Shown piece after piece: positions 55,112 to 64,000 of a stretch of DNA of 64,000 bases; position 1 is the first letter of the stretch; each line of letters opens with the position of its first letter. The notes under the pieces were generated by a model. The model was given only the letters and a program-made list of their open reading frames with translations, was not told the DNA's origin and ran no database searches. The position numbers were made by a program, and so were the translations under genes. Origin of the DNA: Stygiobacter electus (GTDB lineage: Bacteria > Bacteroidota > Ignavibacteria > Ignavibacteriales > Melioribacteraceae); the NCBI GenBank assembly GCA_029210465.1, contig JARGDL010000012.1, positions 41,959 to 105,958 of the forward strand, read 5' to 3'.

Positions 55112-55375
55112 ATGTATATAATTCTTGTATATGATGTAGCTCCAAAACGTGGGGCAAAGGTATTGAAATATTTAAGGCAACATTTAATTTGGGTTCAGAA
55201 TTCAGTATTTGAAGGAGAGATTACAGAAAGTAGATTTGAGGAAGTATTACATGGACTAAAAGAAATTATAAACAAAGAAAAAGACAGTATAATTTTTTAC
55301 ACTTTTGATTCAAAAAACTACTATGCAAGAGGAATAATTGGGATAGAGAAAAATGAAACAGATAGTTTTATATAA
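55112..55375 (+). CDS. cas2: Cas2
   Basis: An 87-residue Cas2 with the ferredoxin fold start MYIILVYDVAP (D8 conserved) and VFEGEITESRFEEV. AAGGAGG is at 55100-55106, so the start is ATG 55112 and not an upstream in-frame ATG at 55061, which would add 17 residues overlapping cas1. It forms the adaptation complex with Cas1. Confidence 0.96.
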   Translation: MYIILVYDVAPKRGAKVLKYLRQHLIWVQNSVFEGEITESRFEEVLHGLKEIINKEKDSIIFYTFDSKNYYARGIIGIEKNETDSFI

Positions 55376-55463
55376 TAATGTTAAAATCGTCGAAGCACCG
55401 GTAGAAAAGCATAATTATAGATTGACGACAAAGAGAATAAAAAAGTATTTGAAAATGGGCTAA
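55353..55463 (+). CDS. Candidate 36-codon ORF overlapping cas2 and filling the leader
   Basis: ATG at 55353, out of frame with cas2 and overlapping its last 23 bases; stop TAA 55461-55463. The product begins MKQIVLYNNVKIVEAPVEK and ends in a basic tail (TTKRIKKYLKMG), 36 residues. Base composition and a mixed amino-acid make-up look protein-like, but only a weak ribosome site (GATAGAG) precedes it. If real, only 19 bases separate it from the first repeat. It may equally be chance within a leader. Confidence 0.35.
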   Translation: MKQIVLYNNVKIVEAPVEKHNYRLTTKRIKKYLKMG

Positions 55464-55482
55464 AAAGAGGTAAATTTAGGCA
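55376..55482 (+). promoter_or_regulatory. CRISPR leader region
   Basis: 107 bases between the cas2 stop and the first repeat. Orientation follows from the repeat 3' end ATTGAAAT, which is the crRNA 5' handle in type I-B, so transcription runs left to right and the leader is here. It is short compared with typical leaders. I see no clear promoter box; the array might be read from the cas operon. Confidence 0.6.
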
Positions 55483-57031
55483 GTTTTAATCGTACTAATG
55501 TAGAATTGAAATAACATTGCCTCTTAGTAATGTATAAAGTTGCACCTGTTTTAATCGTACTAATGTAGAATTGAAATGCGGGAATGAATATTCTGCAGGT
55601 CAATATATTATTGTTTTAATCGTACTAATGTAGAATTGAAATAAAGATGAGCAGATTATAGCAAAGCAAGAGCGGATGGTTTTAATCGTACTAATGTAGA
55701 ATTGAAATATAGATTACGTAGAGATAGGAAATTTATTTGCACAGCGTTTTAATCGTACTAATGTAGAATTGAAATCTCCTTACCCGGGCGAATTCTCTCA
55801 ATACATACCTCGTTTTAATCGTACTAATGTAGAATTGAAATCCCTAATTCCACAAATATTAAATTGCTTGCTTGCGGTTTTAATCGTACTAATGTAGAAT
55901 TGAAATCTCAATAGAATAGTAATTAGACCTAAACCTTACACATGTTTTAATCGTACTAATGTAGAATTGAAATTCGGTGCTGGTCGCTGTGATTTTGTCA
56001 TCAAGGAATTGTTTTAATCGTACTAATGTAGAATTGAAATTCTTGCTTAACTATCGTAATAGCAATTTTACCATCAGGTTTTAATCGTACTAATGTAGAA
56101 TTGAAATTTTCTTCTTCGTCTAAAATTTGTTTTTTCATTTTAGGTTTTAATCGTACTAATGTAGAATTGAAATAAATGGTTTCAGAAACATAAATCAGAT
56201 TTTATTAAGGTTTTAATCGTACTAATGTAGAATTGAAATTCTAAAGAGTTGTCTTGTGCCTTGAATCTTATGAAAGTTTTAATCGTACTAATGTAGAATT
56301 GAAATTATGACCGTAGATTTATCATCAAATATTCTTCATGGTTTTAATCGTACTAATGTAGAATTGAAATATTCCAAGAGAACGATTATAACTTCTTGTT
56401 TCCGTCTCGTTTTAATCGTACTAATGTAGAATTGAAATCTAAAAATATTAAGAAGGTTAGACGAATTTGGAGGGTTTTAATCGTACTAATGTAGAATTGA
56501 AATCAATCAATCACAGGAACAAAAACATTTACGAGAATAGTTTTAATCGTACTAATGTAGAATTGAAATACGATAGCGACTTCGACCTTACCGCTGAACG
56601 TTACGAGTTTTAATCGTACTAATGTAGAATTGAAATAAGAGCTGCTGGTATTTTTTATCAATCCGCTCTTTGTTTTAATCGTACTAATGTAGAATTGAAA
56701 TCATAGATTGAGGTACAATCCGTGCTTGTTCCAACAGGTTTTAATCGTACTAATGTAGAATTGAAATTTAGTTATATCTGAATTTTTCGCTTTGCTGATA
56801 CTGTTTTAATCGTACTAATGTAGAATTGAAATTTTTATTTGTTATAAAATTTTGCTATTTAGATACTGGTTTTAATCGTACTAATGTAGAATTGAAATCT
56901 ATGATATTACCGCCAAACTCATCTAATTGCATTAGTTTTAATCGTACTAATGTAGAATTGAAATTTCCATGCTTGCTATTTCATCATCGGTGTATATCAT
57001 CGTTTTAATCGTACTAATGTAGAATTGAAAT

Positions 57032-57067
57032 GAAGTTAAAGTTGAATTATTAAAAACGAATTCAAAA
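57032..57067 (+). repeat. Spacer 24, duplicated at 57232-57266
   Basis: Begins GAAGTTAAAGTTGAATT, 36 bases. The copy at 57232-57266 has the same left end and lacks one A at the right end. Three repeat units separate them and the neighbouring spacers differ. Confidence 0.95.
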
Positions 57068-57362
57068 GTTTTAATCGTACTAATGTAGAATTGAAATTTC
57101 GAAGCCTGTTTCTTCTCTTGCTGCTTTATAAATGTTTTAATCGTACTAATGTAGAATTGAAATTCGGTTTAATACGTTCATCTTTGCTTCTTAAATCTGT
57201 AGTTTTAATCGTACTAATGTAGAATTGAAATGAAGTTAAAGTTGAATTATTAAAAACGAATTCAAAGTTTTAATCGTACTAATGTAGAATTGAAATCAAA
57301 ACAGAATTGGCGGATTTACGAATTTGAACATAGTTTTAATCGTACTAATGTAGAATTGAAAT

Positions 57363-57398
57363 ATGATTGCTTATACTGATCTTCTGTTTGAGATATTC
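57363..57398 (+). repeat. Spacer 29, duplicated at 59347-59381
   Basis: Begins ATGATTGCTTATACTGATC, 36 bases. The copy nearly 2 kb away at 59347-59381 is 35 bases, lacking the final C. Confidence 0.95.
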
Positions 57399-60300
57399 GT
57401 TTTAATCGTACTAATGTAGAATTGAAATGATTTACTGAAGATACTTGCCAATGGCGGCTTGTCAAGTTTTAATCGTACTAATGTAGAATTGAAATTCAAA
57501 TATGCTATTAAAATATAAGTGAAGTCCAACGTTTTAATCGTACTAATGTAGAATTGAAATAAATTTGAAATGATCGAAAAAAATTTATTGGGACAGTTTT
57601 AATCGTACTAATGTAGAATTGAAATGACATATTAACTCAAGATCGTTATGCAATGTTAAGGTTTTAATCGTACTAATGTAGAATTGAAATCCTTGATGAG
57701 TATTGAAATAAATATCAGTTAAATTGTTTTAATCGTACTAATGTAGAATTGAAATCTGCATTAAAGGGAGCATTATTTCAATCTGGAACAAGTTTTAATC
57801 GTACTAATGTAGAATTGAAATACGTGAAATTGCAACATTGATAGGACAACAGCACCAAGTTTTAATCGTACTAATGTAGAATTGAAATTTGTTAAACCTT
57901 GCTCATCCTTATATTTTTGTTCTGGTTTTAATCGTACTAATGTAGAATTGAAATGAGCCTTTACAAGTTTGTTCTCGTTTAATGTTTGTATCGTTTTAAT
58001 CGTACTAATGTAGAATTGAAATTTTTATAATCATAATTTTTTATGTTTTTTTGTATTTCGTTTTAATCGTACTAATGTAGAATTGAAATACAGGATTATA
58101 AAGCATATCAAAACCTTTAGCTAACCGTTTTAATCGTACTAATGTAGAATTGAAATAATGTTACTGGTATTGCATCAATATTAGTAATTGCGTTTTAATC
58201 GTACTAATGTAGAATTGAAATGAAGGATTTGAAGCACTAACTGGAGTGCCTGCACCTGTTTTAATCGTACTAATGTAGAATTGAAATATTTAGTCAAAAT
58301 TTCATGTTTCATTTCTTTCTCCTGTTTTAATCGTACTAATGTAGAATTGAAATGCAAAATGGAAAAATGCAGGCGTCTATGTAAAAAAGTTTTAATCGTA
58401 CTAATGTAGAATTGAAATTCTGCAATATATTGTCCAGCCCCAACGCCCAAACCAGCGTTTTAATCGTACTAATGTAGAATTGAAATTGCAGTGAAGCGAT
58501 AGGCAGTCAATGTATGTTTGTGGTTTTAATCGTACTAATGTAGAATTGAAATTTTTACGCCCCGATTATTTCTTTTACTTTTTCTATCGGTTTTAATCGT
58601 ACTAATGTAGAATTGAAATCTTTGTCAAACAGAACAGAGTGAGCAAATTTTTGCTCGTTTTAATCGTACTAATGTAGAATTGAAATTACGTAGGCACATT
58701 ACAACCTGCATCTTTAACCGCGTTTTAATCGTACTAATGTAGAATTGAAATAAGTGCCATTTCCTTTGGAGATGATGCGAGCCCCAGTTTTAATCGTACT
58801 AATGTAGAATTGAAATTAGTCAAGTTGATTAAGCTCATAACGGAGACTTTGGTTTTAATCGTACTAATGTAGAATTGAAATTTAAACATCTTGAAGGCTG
58901 GTTAGGACACATAACAAGGTTTTAATCGTACTAATGTAGAATTGAAATGAAATTAGCGAAGCACAAGCACGGCAGGAATATTTAGTTTTAATCGTACTAA
59001 TGTAGAATTGAAATGCGCCTTTGATGGCGTTTGGCTAAACACTTTTGCTGGGTTTTAATCGTACTAATGTAGAATTGAAATTTTTTAACTTCCTTCAACG
59101 AAAACGAAACGACCAAAGTTTTAATCGTACTAATGTAGAATTGAAATTTTTACTCGGTAGACTCTACTTCGTGGCTCGGTGGTGTTTTAATCGTACTAAT
59201 GTAGAATTGAAATATTTTTCAATCTGATGAGGTTCATACCTTTAACATTGTTTTAATCGTACTAATGTAGAATTGAAATAGAGAAACAGAGAAGAAACCA
59301 AGTCTTGATGATATAAGTTTTAATCGTACTAATGTAGAATTGAAATATGATTGCTTATACTGATCTTCTGTTTGAGATATTGTTTTAATCGTACTAATGT
59401 AGAATTGAAATATGAATTTATTAAAAAGCGAAGAAGCACAAAAATTGTTTTAATCGTACTAATGTAGAATTGAAATATATTACATTATGAATTTCAATAT
59501 CTTTCTTACATAGTTTTAATCGTACTAATGTAGAATTGAAATGACAGTGTATCTGTGCAACAGGCTCTGTTGCAAGTATGGTTTTAATCGTACTAATGTA
59601 GAATTGAAATTCTTAAAGAAGGTGTTATATACGATAAATCTGTGGTGTTTTAATCGTACTAATGTAGAATTGAAATGATGGCACGGTCTTTATTTTAACC
59701 ATTGAAGAAAAAGTTTTAATCGTACTAATGTAGAATTGAAATTAATTTTCTTCGGCTTGCCCGCTCCTTTACGGACTAGTTTTAATCGTACTAATGTAGA
59801 ATTGAAATAATATTTAAGTTAAAGACATTTGAACTTCAAGCATTGTTTTAATCGTACTAATGTAGAATTGAAATAGAAATTGCATCTGCAGATAATGAGG
59901 TGCGAATTAGTTTTAATCGTACTAATGTAGAATTGAAATACTTTATATATTATATTTTCTGTTAAAGCTTGATAAGGTTTTAATCGTACTAATGTAGAAT
60001 TGAAATTAATTTTTTAACTTCCTTTACAAAACCATGAGGTAAGTTTTAATCGTACTAATGTAGAATTGAAATATTTTCATGAGCCAATAAATTCTATTAG
60101 TAATAATAGTTTTAATCGTACTAATGTAGAATTGAAATTGCAATTGGCAATTAATTTATCTAAAAAAAAGCAAGGGTTTTAATCGTACTAATGTAGAATT
60201 GAAATACTTTTTATTTCAAAGAATTGAATAACAATACAGGAGTTTTAATCGTACTAATGTAGAATTGAAATTCTGTAAAGGTTTAGAAATGGCAAAATAT

Positions 60301-63300
60301 GAAATAGTTTTAATCGTACTAATGTAGAATTGAAATAATTAAATTTAGTTAAAGTAAATGAGTAGCTTTGTTGTTTTAATCGTACTAATGTAGAATTGAA
60401 ATCCGGTATCATTTAAGCTATATCTTCAAGGTGGTTGGGTTTTAATCGTACTAATGTAGAATTGAAATATTCACAAGGATTATCTTAATAATACAACCTT
60501 ACAAGTTTTAATCGTACTAATGTAGAATTGAAATAGTTGTTAAATTTTATTAATCAAAAAATTCATCTAGGTTTTAATCGTACTAATGTAGAATTGAAAT
60601 AAACTTATTGTATTATTAATAATAGGTTTTATAATTATAGTTTTAATCGTACTAATGTAGAATTGAAATAACGTTAAGCAAATGTTAAAGATTTTAGAAA
60701 AAGGTAGTTTTAATCGTACTAATGTAGAATTGAAATGCGGATGATGATTATATTGCACTTGATAGTGCAACTGTTTTAATCGTACTAATGTAGAATTGAA
60801 ATTTGGAATTAAAGGCTCTTTCTGGTCGAGTGCCGTTTGTTTTAATCGTACTAATGTAGAATTGAAATTAAGTGTAATAAATACAATGAGTTAAGTTATG
60901 TACGGTTTTAATCGTACTAATGTAGAATTGAAATCTAATCCATTAAATGCTGAAACGCAATATATGTATGGGTTTTAATCGTACTAATGTAGAATTGAAA
61001 TCAAACAAGCATTACGAAAGCATTCTGCCTTTAGATGGTTTTAATCGTACTAATGTAGAATTGAAATACCAAAGAGCAAATACAAGAAGTAGCACGGCAG
61101 TTAGTTTTAATCGTACTAATGTAGAATTGAAATTCAAGAACTCGTCTCTTTGAGGTTTCGACATCGTGGTTTTAATCGTACTAATGTAGAATTGAAATAA
61201 AGAAGGAGAAAAAAATGAAGTGGAAACCTTCAAAGTTTTAATCGTACTAATGTAGAATTGAAATACGTTTATTTCTGCTTTGTCTGACACAAATAAAGGC
61301 GTTTTAATCGTACTAATGTAGAATTGAAATTGCCAAAATCAGAACAATTTGTAACAAGGTCAACCTGTTTTAATCGTACTAATGTAGAATTGAAATGCAA
61401 TTTGCGTGCCAAAGCAAACTCACTAAATTAACGTTTTAATCGTACTAATGTAGAATTGAAATATATAAGCCTTTTTTGTTTTGTCTTTTCGCAAGTTTGT
61501 TTTAATCGTACTAATGTAGAATTGAAATGTAAGATCCATACATTAAAGGGTTGCGGCTAAATAGTTTTAATCGTACTAATGTAGAATTGAAATAATTGAT
61601 ACAGGCAGTTTCAGAACGAAACACAAGTAGTTTTAATCGTACTAATGTAGAATTGAAATGAAGGAGGGGCAAGCCGAAAGAGTTATGACATATAAGTTTT
61701 AATCGTACTAATGTAGAATTGAAATCAGGTATAAAATCCATTCACTTCCATAGCGTGTTTAGTTTTAATCGTACTAATGTAGAATTGAAATACAAATTTA
61801 TAGAAGAACTAATACCTAACACAATAGGTTTTAATCGTACTAATGTAGAATTGAAATACTATTTACAAAGGACATTATTTTATAACTTCTGGTTTTAATC
61901 GTACTAATGTAGAATTGAAATTATCTCATCACAAGGTCAACCTTTGTCCTTGCAAAGTTTTAATCGTACTAATGTAGAATTGAAATTCTTCTACTACTAC
62001 TTGTGGAATGTTAACTCCCAGTTTTAATCGTACTAATGTAGAATTGAAATGCCGAACACTTACAAGAATGGAAGCACTATGTTGAGTTTTAATCGTACTA
62101 ATGTAGAATTGAAATCCTCACAATCTGGGCATGTGTGGATGTTGCTAATTCGTTTTAATCGTACTAATGTAGAATTGAAATTCGCATAAATCATTTGAAG
62201 GAAATTAGGTGTAAAACGTTTTAATCGTACTAATGTAGAATTGAAATGAAGATAAAGTATATTACCCGAATATACAAGATTAGTTTTAATCGTACTAATG
62301 TAGAATTGAAATATGTTTCTTTTGTTAATTTTGGAAATTTCATTTTTAGTTTTAATCGTACTAATGTAGAATTGAAATATTGAAGATTTCTTTGGCTATT
62401 TGATTTTGGACCATGTTTTAATCGTACTAATGTAGAATTGAAATAAATTCATAATTGCAGATGCAATATCAGTAATCATTGTTTTAATCGTACTAATGTA
62501 GAATTGAAATGATTATCTTGAAGAAACTAAAGCTAAGAAAGTATATCGTTTTAATCGTACTAATGTAGAATTGAAATCTCTTTTCAGTTTGCACAACTAA
62601 AACGCCTGCATTTAGTTTTAATCGTACTAATGTAGAATTGAAATATCAATACCCTAACGATATGGTATCGAGGGGAAAAAGTTTTAATCGTACTAATGTA
62701 GAATTGAAATTGGCTAATAATCTTTATGGTGGTGTTACTAAATTTTGTTTTAATCGTACTAATGTAGAATTGAAATACTTAATTGTTTCCATAATTAACT
62801 ACCTATTTGATGTTTTAATCGTACTAATGTAGAATTGAAATAAGTGGCAGATAGTGCAACTTACCGAGTGGCTGGTTGTTTTAATCGTACTAATGTAGAA
62901 TTGAAATATGAAATTGTTTAGTAACTCAACAAATCTTTTTTTAGGTTTTAATCGTACTAATGTAGAATTGAAATTTGTTTAGAGGTATAGAACCGCCGAA
63001 ACAGGTAGAGTTTTAATCGTACTAATGTAGAATTGAAATCGCTTTTTGATTTTTATTATGTAGTTCTATATCATAGTTTTAATCGTACTAATGTAGAATT
63101 GAAATCACACTTAGATTGCTAATAAGATTATCATCGATTTTGTTTTAATCGTACTAATGTAGAATTGAAATTAATATTCAGGGCGATGAATAAATAATAC
63201 TAAATCTGGTTTTAATCGTACTAATGTAGAATTGAAATTTATCACTTGAAAAGCTTTCAAATATTTACGAAACGTTTTAATCGTACTAATGTAGAATTGA

Positions 63301-64000
63301 AATATCCGCAATCTGCTAAAGCTAAAGTTTGCCCCGTAGTTTTAATCGTACTAATGTAGAATTGAAATTTAATTTTTATTTCAAATACTTTATACTTTAG
63401 TTTTGTTTTAATCGTACTAATGTAGAATTGAAATTAATATATATTTTAACACTGATAATTTTGAAACATTAGTTTTAATCGTACTAATGTAGAATTGAAA
63501 TAAAGAATGGTATGGTGAATCTTATAGATTTGCAACCCGTTTTAATCGTACTAATGTAGAATTGAAATAGATTTTCAATTACCTGATATGATAGATTATT
63601 TGGCAGTTTTAATCGTACTAATGTAGAATTGAAATCCTGATATTTTATTGCGTGATAGAAATTTATTAACGTTTTAATCGTACTAATGTAGAATTGAAAT
63701 CATGTCTAAATCTTTTAGAGTATTCATAACGCAAGGTTTTAATCGTACTAATGTAGAATTGAAATATTTACAGAACAGGAAATTAATAATAACAACAAAT
63801 TGTTTTAATCGTACTAATGTAGAATTGAAATTGATGTATAGGAAAGAATATTTCTGTCAAGTTTACAGTTTTAATCGTACTAATGTAGAATTGAAATGAA
63901 ATCCTTTTCACAAATTTAATAAATGCCTCTTCGGGTTTTAATCGTACTAATGTAGAATTGAAATCGTAACCCCCTAAAATTACGAATCTGTCCTTGACCT

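Larger units (their letters stand above)
55483..64000 (+). CRISPR. Type I-B CRISPR array, 129 repeats in window, open at right edge
   Basis: I count 129 copies of a 30-bp repeat (starts GTTTTAATCGTACTAATG, ends TAGAATTGAAAT) from 55483 to 63964, with spacers of 34-39 bases, mostly 35-37. All repeats look identical, including the last, so the array probably continues past 64000, where a 36-base spacer ends at the window edge. The repeat resembles known I-B repeats ending ATTGAAA(C/T). Short ORFs reading FNRTNVELK on the plus strand are translations of the repeat, not genes. Confidence 0.99.

Noticed and set aside
55061..55375. Longer Cas2 starting at 55061
   Set aside because: The strong AAGGAGG and canonical N-terminus place the start at 55112.
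59082..60042. Spacers 55 and 69 sharing TTTTTAACTTCCTT, and spacers 89 and 98 sharing ACAAGGTCAACCT, as related acquisitions
   Set aside because: Matches of 13-14 bases are near what chance gives among 128 AT-rich spacers, and one contains a common ribosome-site complement.
56826..63899. ORFs inside the CRISPR array on both strands
   Set aside because: They consist of repeat translations (FNRTNVELK or FNSTLVRLK) joined through spacers.

Overview
The window reads as one contig from an AT-rich bacterium of the Bacteroidota/Chlorobiota/Ignavibacteriota group. The signs are a LytS/LytTR two-component pair with a two-component-regulator propeller sensor, a DUF1573 protein, giant secreted RHS/YD-repeat proteins, a fragment of a type IX secretion (T9SS) C-terminal sorting domain, and promoter-like TAnnTTTG boxes. 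An Ignavibacteria-like organism is my best guess; this is inference, because the window has no rRNA gene.

Layout. 1-5.5 kb: the 3' part of frr, a LytTR response regulator whose start is irregular, its membrane sensor kinase, and two small proteins. 5.6-27.8 kb: a same-strand block of exported proteins. It holds a TANFOR-like repeat protein, a 1971-residue giant protein, a 237-residue exported protein and a 2598-residue RHS-core protein, the first three linked by overlapping ends. A TANFOR/coiled-coil/barrel-like protein, a WG-repeat lipoprotein, small unknown proteins and a membrane protein follow, and the block ends in an orphan T9SS sorting-domain fragment. The large genes are visibly richer in G+C than the rest. 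28-41 kb: AT-rich housekeeping DNA with maeB, an L,D-transpeptidase-like protein lacking its cysteine, an Omp85 protein, yicC-gmk-rpoZ, a family-4 uracil-DNA glycosylase, dnaB, a DUF1460 amidase, a Ser/Thr kinase, nfo and an RmlD-like reductase.

41-64 kb: a defence island. A DUF932-like gene and a WYL-domain regulator are divergent. Identical 8-3-8 palindromes lie on both sides of the WYL gene, each exactly 20 nt from a TAnnTTTG box, one facing the DUF932 gene and one facing spoVG-like and the cas operon. Then come a SpoVG-family gene, a frameshifted HIRAN gene, and a type I-B (Cst/Tneap-like) CRISPR-Cas locus: cas6, cas8 (CXXC-CXXC), a separate small helical gene (candidate cas11), cas7, cas5, cas3, cas4, cas1, cas2. 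Two insertions interrupt the operon: an antisense DUF4143 ATPase between cas3 and cas4, and a GxxExxY gene flanked by repeats between cas4 and cas1. A 33-bp tandem repeat runs right up to the cas1 start codon.

The array that follows has 129 identical 30-bp repeats and runs off the right edge. Two spacer pairs are duplicates that share the repeat-proximal end but differ by 1 nt in length, which suggests re-acquisition. A 36-codon ORF overlaps cas2 and fills most of the space before the array.

The most promising undescribed items are the WYL/DUF932/SpoVG/HIRAN regulatory module tied to the cas operon by shared operators, the separately encoded small subunit, the insertions in the cas operon, the ORF in the leader, and the TANFOR-RHS surface system.
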